Notes: generated by a model from the sequence alone, not told the origin. DNA of 64,000 nt from Dermanyssus gallinae (GCA_003439945.1 QVRM01006610.1:340666-404665), one strand, 5' to 3'; positions 20,771 through 34,850 are shown, counted from the first letter of the stretch. Numbers and translations are program-made.

Positions 20771-20909
20771 CTATATATAAGTTTTATTTATCATTCCTTG
20801 GGGAATATCTTTTGAATCAGATGCGCTCGCTGTGTAGTATGTCATACAGCGTGCTGCTGGCTTCGTATATAGTTGTATATTCTTGCTATGGTATAATTAT
20901 ATGTATTTT

Positions 20910-20951
<42 letters not shown>

Positions 20952-22674
20952 TCCCAGTGAATCGGTCAACAGGATAACCGGCAAGCTGGCTTGTAAGCAA
21001 ATGTATAGCTAATGCAGACAGATCCGAACAGCTCGTCTTAGTTTCATCTGGCAGGACCAGAATGACACTATATATCAGCTCATACAAAAGAGCTTACAAG
21101 TTGTACTGTAAGTTTTATAAGAACCACGACAACGGTTGCTTGGTTAACTTAACTTTTTCTGCAAGTGGAAACTATTGGATTTTGTTGAATCTTTAAGTGC
21201 AGCACGTCTTTGTTTCAGCAAAGAAGGTCTAGGTTCATCGTTTGGGCCTTGTTCTCGAAAATAGTAGAGATGGTTCGACAAGCAACAGCAACGCTGGAAC
21301 CTTTTCAGAATTCGTACAGAAAAATACTCCGATTTTGCAATTCAACATCTTCTCCCCTCCCTTCTCAGAAAGCAAATAAAGCATTTGACGTCATAGTGGA
21401 ACCTGCTGGTGAAGGTAGTTACTAGAGCTCACTCTAGAATTAAAAAAAGTATTTTTATGACAACAACCATGACTTGTCCCCTGGTTCCTTAGGTCAATAG
21501 CGGCTCTATTATAAACTTATCAGTCTTTCGAATGCTGATGTCCCTTAGAGGGCGCTGCAAGTTTTAGAAACAAGTGGCAAAAAAACGGCACGAACTTTTG
21601 CATCGACGTAGGCTGGACGTAGGAGGCTAATTAACAACACCTTTTCTCTATTATTAGCCTAGCCATACCGGGCTCATACTGAAACTGTTAGGGTTTTCTT
21701 CGGCAAACAAATGTAGCAGCAAAACCATACTCTCCTATAATCTTAATTTAGCCAGACGAGAGGTTTCTACACGAGCTGGATTTGATTCCGAGTTTTCCTT
21801 CTCAACATTTTTGTCGACGCAGAGTAGGGCTTGGTTAGATGCATTCCTTTCGTCTACGTTACAAACCGATCGCAATTTCGTCGAATGATTTGTTTGTATG
21901 ATCATGGTGTAAACCAGATGGTGTGCCACGAATGAGTACGTTTCTAAGCAGGAAAATCCGCAGTGTGGTTATTCGCAATTATTCGTACGTTTGGTCAGAA
22001 AGGCTGTCAAATGCTGTTGCCATGTGTTCCTCTGAAGGTCAGCGAAGGACTAATCAAAGGTATTTTTTTTCTTTCTTCTAATTGTCAGATAAAATGAAGA
22101 ACGCATACATCATGTTTGCGCAAGCCCCACTTATCAGCGGCATCAGCGTCTATCGGGTTGCATTATTTCCTTATGAGCTCAGCAGCAGAACGCTCTGCAG
22201 GAACTATCCAGAGGAAAGAAGAATCTAGACAGACTAAGGTGGTGAAACTGATGAACGTGCGTGAAAGGGTTGACGTAGCAGCGGCCGCGAATAAAATTGT
22301 CTACTTAGTTAGCAGTTTCGTTCGTTGCTCCCGCGATGCATGGAGTTGGGCCAGTATTTACCGTATTTCGCGTAAATTCGCACCGCCAAACACGTCACCT
22401 AGACGTGGCACAAGTTATGGATCACTTGCAAGATAGCTGTAAACGAGGCAACCCTTGCTGCAAGTCATTTGACGGAGACGTGTGACGACTGACTTGACTA
22501 CACACTGAAGTATCCTGTCTCCACCAAATGTGTTACAGCGCTCGAATGATAACACCGAACATCATTCCTTGTACTTGAAGACTGTGCGGGGGGGGGGGGG
22601 GGATGAATGGATGTCAGTATGCATATACTTATCTAGATAAGACAAAACGTGTCGTGGTCTTCATAACGGTAGGA

Positions 22675-22714
<40 letters not shown>

Positions 22715-23696
22715 CATCTGACGTTTGATAGGTCATAACCCCAAGGCTTTCCTAATTATCGCGACCCGGCAGGTCAGGGCGTAAGATCCTCTAAGCTTGG
22801 TCGCCCCGTTTGCGCAGTCAGGTTTAGTTTCTTCGTTGTTAGTTATACTCCCGACGATTATTGTCTTTGGGCACTGTTAATATAATAGGTAGGCGCGCCC
22901 GATAGATGTCGGCACCAGTGGTCACATCGGCGCCGGGTTTCTTTAGCCGTAATGCGACGTCCGCTTAAACCATGCATAGAAAACCGTAATGGTGACAATG
23001 GTGATTGATGGATATTTTATGCAGGCTAAAACAGGAAAACGCTGTAAGGTGTGAGGGGCTCTGCAGGTTTAACGAACATATAGTTAGAATAATTATACGG
23101 AAGGCCATGTATGTAGCAAGATGAATATTTGTCCACCGCGCGGGATTTTGGATGAAATAAGAAGAAGTACAAAGAGAAGTGATAAGATTTTCATTGGTCT
23201 GCATCTTTAATTATATCAGAGAGCTTCTCGAGAGGGAGGGAGGGGGGGGGTGTAGAAGGGGAGTACAGAGAAGCTAAGGTTTAGATTTAGAATTACGAAT
23301 GTTGCAATCGAAAGATGTTTTAAACAGTTTCAGGTGCTGAAGATAGCGCTAGGCTTAAAAACGAAATTTTATTACAGCAGAACTCGCAGCCAGGGAGAAG
23401 GACAATAGCCAGCAACAGATAAAAGCGAAACTATCAGAACGAATGACGCCCCTGAGGGTAGGACAGGCATACACGGGCAAATGGAAATTGGAGATGAGCG
23501 CCAGATTGAGTTTAGCAAATATATATGGACAGGAAAAGTAGGAAATCTGCGGGGTAGAATGGGTATACGATAATTCAAGAGGGAGTGGGCTATTAGTCGA
23601 CGCCGGAGCAGACATGTTGTACACAAGAAGGGGAAGTATAGAATGTTGAGCTTGTGCCGCTAGACAGCAATCTTCAAATAGGATTTTTCGCCGCAT
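20771..23696. other. Intergenic, no gene seen
   Basis: It contains (TA)n at 20913-20948 and 22678-22711, a run of 14 G near 22586, and a stretch at 21530-21650 (TTAGAGGGCGCTGCAAG...CGGCACGAACTTTTGC) that resembles 27080-27165 (CTAGAGGCGCTTGACG...CGGCAGAAACTTTTGC), so a dispersed repeat pair. ORFs at 21210-21425 and 22116-22436 have no recognisable domain. Confidence 0.5.
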
Positions 23697-23866
23697 CCGA
23701 CGTACTCGACGGATATCGTCCATTCAGACGTCTGCAAAACTATGCACAGACAATGAAAATAACTTTACCAAATGCGGTAAAAACACACGTGGAGACATTC
23801 TTTGAGATGTAGAAACCAGAATTATTTCTAGTGGAAATCGATAGCTTGGTCCAGAAATGTGGGATG
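23697..23866 (+). repeat. Dispersed repeat, pair with 33238-33425
   Basis: Both copies share CGTACT...CGGA.ATCG, ATTCAGACGT, and the exact core AAAACACACGTGGAGACATT followed by AGAATTATTT. Its identity is unknown. The other copy lies inside CR1-like remnants, so it may be part of such an element. Confidence 0.6.
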
Positions 23867-23897
23867 TTTGCGGATTAGAATGGGGAGCCTTTATATA

Positions 23898-24588
<691 letters not shown>

Positions 24589-24589
24589 G

Positions 24590-25260
24590 TGTTATATATG
24601 AGGAAAAATAAAAGAAAGATCGCCAGAGAAGAAGACGAAGGAGAAACGCATATGCATGTGTAATGACAGTAATTGCAAAGCGGCTAATCGGCCAGCAACA
24701 GCACCAGCAGCAAGAAGGAGAAGAACAATAAAAAGAAGTAGAAAGTGACCAGAGGGAGAAGAAGAATGAAAAGAAGTACAAAAAGAAAGCCAGGCGGCGA
24801 GGCGGAAGCGAGCGGCCGGGCGAACGAACGAACGAAAAATACGCGGCGGCTCGCGACTCTCCGGACAGCGTTAGCTGCTGGCCGGTCGGTCTAAACAGGC
24901 GGAACTTGTATGTGGAGCAGAGAGAACAGCAGTCGGTCGAGGTGTGAGTCGAGACGCTGTCTGCCAAACAATCGGCCCCTGTCATAACGTTGCGGTTACT
25001 ACTACTACTACTACTAAGACTGCTAGCACCCCGTATGAGCGGGGCCACCCTAGATGCTTGCTACTTTTCGGGGACAGCTCGTTTTGAACGTCGAGCAGAG
25101 AGCAGAAAGCGGATACAAAGCGGATACGCTGGCGACATACGCTCGGCATCGCTCGGCACGTAAGAATGTGGTGGTCTCGTGTGGTGTTCTGAACGACGTG
25201 CGTGACACAGTGCGTGTCCACATTTGGCGCTCGCGGCACACTTGATCTAGCTTGCCGCTT
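24590..25260. other. GC-richer tract, possible non-coding exon or promoter
   Basis: More GC- and CpG-rich than its surroundings, with purine-rich AAGAAG/AGAAGG runs (24600-24790), GAACGAACGAACG, CTACTACTACTACTAC (25001-25016) and CGCTCGGCAT repeats. A 170-codon minus-strand ORF here is Ser/Phe/Leu low-complexity and not credible. I cannot assign a gene. Confidence 0.3.
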
Positions 25261-25312
25261 GAGTTTTGCCGCAACAGCAGCAGCAGCATCGGTGCAATAG
25301 CGAGCAGTAGGT

Positions 25313-25496
25313 GTCGAGCCCGGTGGCGTGCTGGGTGCATTCGTCTGCGCCTCGTGACCGAAGGAGACACAGCATAGCAGGTGCGCGGGTTCGAGCCCCA
25401 CCGTTGCACCGGTTTGTATTTATGGGGGTAGTCCGTCTATGAAGTGCGATGCGAACAGCAGTCCCGTGGACGTTAAATCTTGGCTGAGGGTCAGCT
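25313..25496 (+). mobile_element. tRNA-derived SINE, copy 2 (best preserved)
   Basis: Starts GTCGAGCCCGGTGGCGTGC (box-A-like TGGCGTGCTGG), then TGCATTCGTCTGCGCCTCG, a perfect box-B match GGTTCGAGCCC (25388-25398), CCACCGTTGCACC, then GTCCGTCTATGAAG and TCCCGTGGACGTTAAATCT. It ends GGCTGAGGGTCAGCTCG. Boxes A and B mark an internal RNA polymerase III promoter of tRNA ancestry. Confidence 0.82.
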
Positions 25497-25853
25497 CGAA
25501 AACTTTACTCTACTTTACATTAATTAATTTATTGTTCGCTTGGCATGTATACCTAAATACACATGTCACCGATTTATATTAGGGGCGCTTCGAGCGGAAG
25601 CATATATATTACCTACGCATCCATGCAATCTACTTTACTTTAGCAAGCAGTATGTGTTTTTGCCTGGTCTAAATAAAAAAATCGCTCTAAAAAACAACGT
25701 CTATTTTAATATACGTTGATTCACTGATTTAATATTGCCTTGGCACGTAGTATACTTAAATACACATGTCACCCTTGTACATAAGGTATGCTTAGAGCGG
25801 CAGCATTAAGGTTACCCAGACATGCATATCATCGATGTATCCTGCTTCAGTAC
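25497..25853. repeat. Two diverged ~100-bp repeats, ~195 bp apart
   Basis: CTTGGCATGTATACCTAAAT ACACATGTCACC (25541-) and CTTGGCACGTAGTATACTTAA ATACACATGTCACC (25739-) continue with ...CGCTT.GAGCGG.AGCAT and TACC..CGCAT. They form a short tandem duplication of unknown origin. Confidence 0.55.
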
Positions 25854-26082
25854 CTACCATATAAAGTGCGTTGTAAAAAAAAGCAACTCATGTTTTTGGT
25901 GATCATTTCGGCTTGATTTATTTGAATGGCTTGAACATTTAAGGGCATGGTGTACATTACGAACCACGCATATGGTGTAAATTTCGCAAAATATTAGCAA
26001 AAAGAACGCCTTACGGAGTATTCGATTTTTAGCAGGGCTGCATGACTTGTTTGATACCACTATCAAATAAGCACATCTTCTA

Positions 26083-26895
26083 TTCAAGAAACGGGTTTTG
26101 CGTGCCTTCTGAATCACATTGTAAACTCGGTCTTTCATGGAGTTAATAAGCTGTTGCAAGTACGAAAGTGGAATATCAGTCCATGCTTGCTGGACAGCTT
26201 CTTTGAGGTCCGACAAATTTTCATATTGTCGACCATTTGCGTAAATCTGCTTTACTAAATGTTCCCAAATATTTTCGATATGATTCAGGTCTGCACTCAA
26301 TGCCGGCCAGTCAAAAAGTGGCACTCCTTGTTCTTGAAAAACGGCTATAGTGCTAGCCGAGGTATAAAACGTGGCGTTGCGTTGTCGAAAAACTGCGTCA
26401 AGTCCCCCAATTCTCCTGAAATGGGCTTCTAACTGGGAACCGACAATTCGCTGGTACTTGCCGGAATTGTTTCGGCTCACAATCGCGACTAGATTGGACT
26501 TCCCATTATATCCAAACGCGCCCCAAGATTTTACAGAACCACCACCGGCCACACGTTTCGAGAACCACTTAGGCTCCCTCATGCCAATAGTACTGACAGC
26601 CGTCAGGGTCATCGAGATTAAATTTCTTTTCATCCGAGAAGACGATGTTTTTCCACTTGTTATCCCAAGTTGGGTATCTATGCGAAATATCGCGCCGTGC
26701 GACAATGTGCTTCGGTTGCAGTCGCGGTATAAGCTTCCTCTTCGCGTATCGCACGTTTTTGTCAGAACTTAACACTCAATACACTGTGGATCGGTGCACG
26801 GGCACTCCCAAAGTGGTCCTGATCCTGGAAGAAGACATTTGGTCATAAATAGCCAACTGTATAATCCTACGCCGATCCTCTCGAGCATGTCATGC
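26083..26895 (-). pseudogene. Tc1/mariner (Tc3-like) transposase pseudogene
   Basis: Minus-strand reading from 26895: DRRRIIQLAIYDQMSSSRIR and TTLGVPVHRSTVY (end of the paired-type HTH), KRKLIPRLQPKHIVARR, NIVFSDEKKFNLDDPDG (first catalytic Asp, F-S-D-E). After a frameshift near 26580 come GGGSVKSWGAFGYNGKSNLV, LFDWPALSADLNHIENIWEH (third acidic residue, E in IENIWE) and ARKTRFLNRRC. The second catalytic region, usually Q-Q-D-N-A, reads R-Q-R-N-A, so the Asp is lost. With that loss and the frameshift it cannot be active. Terminal inverted repeats were not found. Confidence 0.82.
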
Positions 26896-27209
26896 GCCGC
26901 CCAATAGCGTTTAAGGTTTACCTGATGTACCTTTAATATTGGTCAGATGGAGGGCCCCCGCCTACTGTGTCCCATTCTCGCTTTCCATCATCTGCCGGGA
27001 TAACGGTAGTCTTCTTTTTCTTAGCCCCTACTCTTTTTCTTAGTCTTTACTACTTTTCTTATTGCTCTTTATTTTTAGCTGAATGCTGTTGTTGCCTAGA
27101 GGCGCTTGACGTTTCCATAACGGGTGGATACTAAAACGGCAGAAACTTTTGCGTCAACCTAGTTAGTAAATATTCAAGGTCTTAATATATATATATTTAT
27201 ACATGGTGT
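26896..27209. other. Intergenic, no gene seen
   Basis: It contains the dispersed-repeat stretch 27080-27165 related to 21530-21650 and a short (TA)n at 27184-27196. Confidence 0.5.
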
Positions 27210-27221
27210 TTTCTAAGTCTT
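27210..27221 (+). repeat. Target-site duplication of R1-like insertion, left copy
   Basis: TTTCTAAGTCTT, repeated exactly at 28630-28641. Confidence 0.8.
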
Positions 27222-28629
27222 TTTTTTGTGGAGGAGGGTTAAATGCAGTTACGCACTACTGATACGAGTAGGAAAATTTCGGTTTCTATCTTGAGCTGTG
27301 TGGGACTCGACCCCAGCGGATGGATGTTACGCCGCTGGGACCCATACCCACTAAACGCACCTCCTCCCTTAGGCTTCACTTTCTGATGGCCCAGGTCTCC
27401 ATAGAACAGTGCTATGGGCCATCAGGAAAAGTGGCGAGTGCCCTATCGAATCAATTGGCCGGGGTCGCTCACGGGTTCCCCCACCTGTCAGGGGCACTTT
27501 GTTCCAGCCCTTGCAAACCCGTTTGATTCAAAGTTGCGCTTTGTTTGGCCGTGCTGGCCTCAAAAGGATTCTGCCTTTCCATGCATTTTCTGTGTTTTGT
27601 TTTTAGCACCCTCTGTGCTATTTCCGCTCCCAATTGCCATGCTTGGGCCGAACCCAGGATGTACTCCACGAAACATTTCAAACAGTTTCGCGGAGGGTCT
27701 TGAATTTCAGGGTGGGTTATTCCCGCTCTGGACCATTTCTCGCGAATGTGTCTGATCGCCCCGGTTCTGGCCTCTCCCCATGCCTGGCACTTAAGAAGTG
27801 TGTGTTGTGGACTGTCCTCCAGGGCATCTTCGCAGAAAAGACATATTTCTGATGGGGCCTTCCCAACTCGGTGGAGGTATGATTGGAAGTTGCCATGCCC
27901 CGTGAGGATCTGTGTCAGGTAGAAGGTTAGGTCCTCTCCCGGCCTTCCTATCCATGCCTGTATGTTTGGCAGCAGTTTGGTCAGGCTCTTTCCGGGGGCA
28001 CCGGAGGGGATGGCGTCCCACTCAGCTTGCCACTCTTCTAGAGTAACTTTTCTTTCTCGTTCTTTATCGCTTTCTGTAGGTGTGCCAATGTCCCACAGGC
28101 GTTGTCTCTCGAACGCCTTGAGGTCCCAAGGAATGTCTCCGGCAAGCAGCAGAGCCGCATTTGTGCTGATCCTTCTGTAGCCTTGTTTTACCCTAAGGGC
28201 TGCGATTCACTGCGTTTTGCGCAGTAGTTTTGCATTTTTTGTCTTAAGAGCCGTTCTGACCCATACAGCAGCTCCAAAGAGCGCGATAGACTCTGCTACT
28301 GCCATTAGTAGTTTTCTTGTGCGAGCCCGCGGTCCGTGTATTTTTGGAAGTATCCTCGCTATAGCGTTTGCCGTCTTAGATGCTTTTTTCACAGCCTTTT
28401 TTTTGTGGCATAAGTCCGTCATGGACGTATCCAGCGTCACCCCAAGGTAGCGGGCTTCTTTCACGAACTGGATTGTTTGCCCTACAACCTGTATGTGCAG
28501 TTAAGAGGATGACCTCACTTTTCCAGGGGCGAGTGCCAGCCCCGCGGCCTTCATCCATTCGGCTGTTGAGTGCAAGGCTTTGTTTATATTTAGCTCAAGT
28601 TCGTCTTCCGTTTTAGCCTGTGTCACAAC
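27222..28629 (-). mobile_element. 5'-truncated R1-clade non-LTR retrotransposon
   Basis: A 1.4-kb minus-strand insertion with 12-bp TSDs. Its poly(A) shows as the T-run at 27220-27227. The 5' truncation point (28629) falls just after the RT catalytic box. The 3' UTR contains TTTAGTGGGT and GAGTCCCACAC (reverse complement of 27295-27350), also present in the intact element at 43751-49354, which ties the two to one group. Confidence 0.85.
27469..28629 (-). pseudogene. R1-clade ORF2 C-terminal remnant
   Basis: The minus strand from 28629 reads VTQAKTEDELELNINKAL, AAGLALAPGKSEVILLT, REARYLGVTLDTSM, ILPKIHGPRARTRKLLMAVA and ESIALFGAAVWV; further on come GDIPWDLKAFERQRLWDIGT, PNIQAWIGRPGEDLTFYLTQ, ILTGHGNFQSYLHRVGKAPS and a CCHC cluster (CLFC...QHTLLKC). 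Several frameshifts and stops break it (for example around 28500 and 28207). The order is exactly that of the ORF2 end in the intact element at 46198-49167. Confidence 0.82.
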
Positions 28630-28641
28630 TTTCTAAGTCTT
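28630..28641 (+). repeat. Target-site duplication of R1-like insertion, right copy
   Basis: TTTCTAAGTCTT, identical to 27210-27221. Confidence 0.8.
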
Positions 28642-29110
28642 AAGGATGCTTTAGCAAGTTTATTTCAGTCAAGAAAATAATCCGTTCGAAAATTGCATGC
28701 GGGCCACGACCCCTGACCTAACAGACCATTGACTTCTCAGATTATTGCATCTGACATCAGCTTAATACCTAAACAAATACTTTTTAAGGTAATAGAGAGC
28801 AGTCTTGTTGCTTTGTTTGAGCAAAGAGCAACGATGGGGCGAATATCAAGCGGCATGCCCTCAATCGTAGGCGGCTCTAACGCATACCATGCACGCTATT
28901 TAGCAATCTTCTGTATTTAACTATAGGGGGTTCCCAGGCTCCCTGAAAGGTCGCAAACAGTTTGAAAAAATATAGATATATATTTTCTTTTATTTATTTA
29001 TAAATATTTATAAACAAAACCACATTGATTATAAAAATTAAAGTGGTGATTTCTTTGTAACCATTAGAATAAAAGTGTTTTAAAGTAATTTGCTCTTCAA
29101 CATTTATTGC

Positions 29111-29113
<3 letters not shown>
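28642..29113. other. Intergenic, no gene seen
   Basis: AT-rich unique sequence leading into (TA)n at 29114-29141. Confidence 0.5.
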
Positions 29114-29141
<28 letters not shown>

Positions 29142-29145
<4 letters not shown>

Positions 29146-29751
29146 GTGTTGCAGAATTTTTTTATAATAGAATATACAAATTGTGAGCTCGTTAAAGCAA
29201 ATATTTTTTCCAATGGAACATGGTCTCTGAGAAGTCTTGTTTCGGAGTGTGACACTAGTGTTTTTGCCCGACATAGGAGCATAAAATGTGCTGTTGCGAG
29301 ACACACTGTCGTGTTCCTGAGAAAATTCGGCTTCTTGGGAGCGGCTATAAGGCCGGTCAGAAGATGCGACACGGTCGTTTAAAAGAGAATTCGTCAAAAA
29401 TGAAGTTCTTTATTAGCTTTTACGCCAAATACTTCAGAATCATAACCCTACGAGCACCCACGTGTTCAAAGCTAACCTATTCAGCAAATGCGCATTTCAT
29501 GACGATCATGTTGATACCAAACTTATGGCAATGCGAGCTGTGGTTGCGGAGTAATTACGATTTTTCGGAGGGCATGTCCAGATTAAGTGCACGAAAAATG
29601 ACGCGCTGCGGCTGTCGCGCGACACGTCGGCGGTAGTGAACGTCGCCACAGAAACAAAACTTCTCAGAGACCATGTTCCATTGAAAAAAAATATTTGCTT
29701 TAACGAGCTCTACAATTCCCTATTTCTATTATAAAAAAATTCTGCAACACC

Positions 29752-29754
<3 letters not shown>
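29142..29754. mobile_element. MITE-like element with ~105-bp terminal inverted repeats
   Basis: The left end (CAGAGTGTTGCAGAATTTTT...AACATGGTCTCTGAGAAG) and the right end (its reverse complement, ending CTGCAACACCCTG) are ~90% complementary over about 105 bases. TA dinucleotides flank both ends (29140-29141 and 29755-29756), as for Tc1/mariner-type insertions. The ~400-bp interior has no transposase motif. Both flanks are (TA)n arrays. Confidence 0.82.
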
Positions 29755-31170
<1,416 letters not shown>

Positions 31171-31905
31171 GGAGCAACTCAATTGAGCAAGCATCTACAA
31201 CAACAAGTAATAACCAAGAAAGTTGAAATGAGAAAAACAACCGACGCGTTAAAAAAGACCTCGAAACCAAAATGATGGTCCTCCATCGAATCGGACACCC
31301 GCTGTCCTATGTGGGTCAATGCGATACCTGTAAACTGGTTAGGCGAACAAAAATGAATCGACTCTTAATGTCGATTTATCCTGGCGAACACCAGTTTCTG
31401 CATGAACTCTTTTGAAAACAAATCAATAAACAAAATCGGCATTTAATTTGCCGCGGGGTTTTGTTCACCCTTTTGCTTAGCAACCGTGATGAGAAACTTC
31501 CAGACTCAAACGAACGATTTTTTTATAGTAGTCAGAGGTCTTGCAACAATTGATTGAGCTGCTAGTTTCAGCACTTTTGCAGGAGGCCCCATGGCATCGT
31601 GACTCCAGTTTTCCTTGAAACGGAGAATACCAAGACGTCTGGAAACAGACACAACAGAGAGTGAAAATACGTTTTCCTTTCCTTCCCATACCTCATCAAG
31701 TAAGGTTTTTATAGCATTGCTCGTCTTAAGGTGAGCGTTAGGAAACACCATAGTATTACCATGGTGGCGAAGTGACAGTTATGCAAGCGTTTCAAGCGGG
31801 TCATCCAGAGTTTCACCGTCGCCCACTCCTGAAGCGGATGGTAAATCCACTGAATCGTGACGCCTACCACAGAATTCGTTGACAAATTTTCAGAGTTAAG
31901 AGAAG

Positions 31906-31908
<3 letters not shown>
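31171..31908. other. Intergenic, no gene seen
   Basis: Overlapping short ORFs at 31477-31751 (-) and around 31765-31885 (+) have no recognisable motif. Confidence 0.5.

Positions 31909-31994
<86 letters not shown>
31909..31994. repeat. (TA)n microsatellite
   Basis: About 43 units; gives poly-Tyr/Ile shadow ORFs. Confidence 0.95.
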
Positions 31995-31997
<3 letters not shown>

Positions 31998-32201
31998 TAT
32001 ACACATACAAGAGAATACAATGTTTGTACGCTAAGGGCCTATCCTCTTAGCAGCGGCAAGAGCTTTACGTGTATTCAAGAAGAAACTCAAGGAAGTACCT
32101 GTCGAACAGTGACCCTTCAACGAACAGTTTAGATAGAGATGATGCCGGGGGGAATTTCCCTCTTGTGCTTCTGTAACTCGTCCAATGAAACTAAGTTTCA
32201 A
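31995..32201 (+). other. Possible end of a non-LTR ORF
   Basis: A short plus-strand stretch at about 32055-32105 reads ALRVFKKKLKEVPVEQ, reminiscent of the terminal F-K-x-x-L-K block of CR1-like RTs, followed by a non-coding end and then (TA)n at 32202. Very short, so low confidence. Confidence 0.3.

Positions 32202-32267
<66 letters not shown>
32202..32267. repeat. (TA)n microsatellite
   Basis: About 33 units. Smaller arrays follow at 32730-32762 and 32923-32968. Confidence 0.95.
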
Positions 32268-32273
<6 letters not shown>

Positions 32274-32727
32274 AATCGAGAGCCTTGTAAAGTAATATCA
32301 TACGTTGTTTTTTTTCTGTATAATTTCTGTCAAAGTGGACAGCAAAGAATTCTAGTTACGGGCAGTAATTTTTGTTAAAGTTCGAAAAAGGTCTTACTGC
32401 TGCGGAAACTGTCAGACATATTTGAAATGTATTCGGCGAGGTCAACATTTTAAAGACTTGCAACAATTAATTCACCAAGATCCGTTATGGCAGCTTAAGC
32501 CTTCTGAATGAACCTTGTTCTGAAAAAGCTATTTCGTTGGAAAAGGGCCGCTTGCGCAAAACCGTGGAACAGAATCCCGAATGATTACGCGTGAACTAGC
32601 GATGGACTTCAGGGTGTGTCCCAAAACTACCTTCATTCCCCTTTTGCTATGGTGGGATAGGTATGACATCATTCATCACAAATTTCTTCCTAGTGATCCA
32701 AACAATTCCAGTTACTTTCTGTCCCAC

Positions 32728-32765
<38 letters not shown>

Positions 32766-32918
32766 AACAATGCTGGAGCAGATGTGATCGATACCACGTC
32801 GCGGTATGCCCGGCGGTTACAGGTAGGTCTATAGCATAACTAGCAAAGCGCTAGTTTGTTGGTGTCTCGAAACATTTGATGTAACATAAACACATTTACC
32901 TAGTTTGGGTGTTAATAA

Positions 32919-32971
<53 letters not shown>

Positions 32972-33049
32972 TAATGTGTTTTTGCACAACGTAAGGACCT
33001 TCTTCGACGCATTTTTGATTGAATTGACAACATACATAATATAAGTAGG
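32268..33049. other. Intergenic, no gene seen
   Basis: Apart from two (TA)n arrays I see nothing. Confidence 0.5.
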
Positions 33050-34190
33050 CCAACTATCATGTTGGGTGATTTTAATCAACTAAATATGAGCAAGTCAAAC
33101 ATTGCTATTCTCTCGGAGACTATAGAAGTATTTTTTATGAACTTTCTAACGGGCTGACCCAGGTGGTAGATCAATACCTTCTTTTTCGTCCCAGCGTCAA
33201 AATAATAGCGTCAAAGCAATACAAACATTGCCGCGTACACCGTACTTATCGGACATCGCATCGTCGGAGAACCACCTATTCAGACGTGTATAGAACTACC
33301 TGCAAGGAGAGAAATTTACTTCTCCGGAAGCACCCAAAACACACGTGGAGACATTCCTCAACATGCAAAAATTAGAATTATTTGGCTTCGCAGTCAATAG
33401 TTTGCTCTAAAGGTAGGGACTTTTGTAGCTAGCAATGGAGCGTACATTTTGAATAGATAAAATCGGTGAGCAATACAAGTATAATGCTAGTAGTGATATT
33501 TGACATAATTTGGTCCACCTTGATAATTCGTTGAGAGACACAATTAGTCAACCTGTAACTGATAGCTTAGGTAATAAAATTACTAGTCCTAGTTATCTAC
33601 CTACTACATACGAGGGGGTCTACTGATAACATGGGTAAGCATTCCAACGATGAGATGGGTTTTCTTATGAATTTAATACTTACAACTGAACCAAATATAC
33701 TTTGTGTCTCTCCATCCCCCATTCCTTTGGATCATAATGCAATTTCTTGGAGGGATGATTTCATTTCTGGAATGACAACTAAAATACGGTTCAAACAAAC
33801 CATGGAGATATTTATTAGATGGAATTATTCTCTAACTGTGATCTTTCTGGTGCCATGTAAAATTGCTGTGCGAATAATACTAATTTGGTCATCAACGAAT
33901 TGACACCTAAGCGCAACGGGAAGTCAAATAACGCTGTTGAAAATCTGCGTGGCTTTATTTGTCTGCTCGAGCAGATTACCAAAAAATATCCAAACCTATG
34001 GAAGGAAGAAGAAGTTCCGTAAAACTCGAGTTTAGAGATTCAAAATATTTTTGAACGTGCAAAAGACACGTAAAAGAAATGATTAGCTGGAATTGACAGG
34101 ATTACAACAGAAGACAATAAAGGGGCAAACACTTTAAAAGATTTCTTCTCCTCAGTTTTTATCCACGAAGTTTTTATACAAGGGAAGTGG
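33050..34190 (+). pseudogene. CR1/jockey-like non-LTR remnant, endonuclease to RT start
   Basis: Short in-order traces on the plus strand: PTIMLGDFNQLN (33051-, the G-D-F-N endonuclease motif), GLTQVVDQ (33150-), LILTTEPNILCVSPSPIPLD with HNAISW (33670-33750, the endonuclease S-D-H region), and DNKGANTLKDFFSSVF (34112-34160, a block usually found between endonuclease and RT). Frames differ and stops are common, so this is an old dead copy; RT itself is not seen. The dispersed repeat 33238-33425 lies inside it. Confidence 0.6.
33238..33425 (+). repeat. Dispersed repeat, pair with 23697-23866
   Basis: Shares the exact core AAAACACACGTGGAGACATT and flanking blocks with 23697-23866. Confidence 0.6.
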
Positions 34191-34809
34191 CCCCACCGAA
34201 GTTGCCAACGAACTGACCCTACTTAATGTTTTTAGAAGTTGATACTTCGAGAAAATAAAACAACTTTCTTCTAAATGCCCGTCGTCATCATCGAACTTTC
34301 TTCTCATCATCACCAATCTTATTCCTCCAGTATTATATGGAAATGTTGCATTTGTCTTAATGGAACCCTTTATTTTAATATGCTGTAGATCATACCAAGA
34401 CAACACTTTGCAACACTATATTTCGCTGCTTTTTCTTGAAAGATCTAGATTTTTGGTTAAATAAGGCAATTGAATATGTCCAGTCAAACTGTGTTCGACG
34501 TACGAATCGAAGGCGTGCCACTGAACGACCAGGCCTTACACATAGCATCAATTGCAGAATTACAGTCGAAGATAACTTTTCGAACGTATAAACAAAGTCG
34601 AAATTCGAACAATGAATCAAAATATTATAGCGTTCGTACCAACAACCTTAGACGTATGCAGAGAGTATCCTTGTTGCATATTGCAAGAGCGGATCGTATC
34701 AATATTGTGTGTTTTCTTGTGGCGTGTAGTGCGTATTTAGAGAAATGGATTGCTCAACGGAAAAATGGATTATAGCAGCTGCATAATGGCAGTGCTCTTA
34801 TCAATTCGC

Positions 34810-34850
<41 letters not shown>

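Noticed and set aside
29104..29636. ORFs of 78-116 codons on both strands
   Set aside because: They lie within the inverted-repeat MITE, mirror each other in its arms and show no transposase motif.
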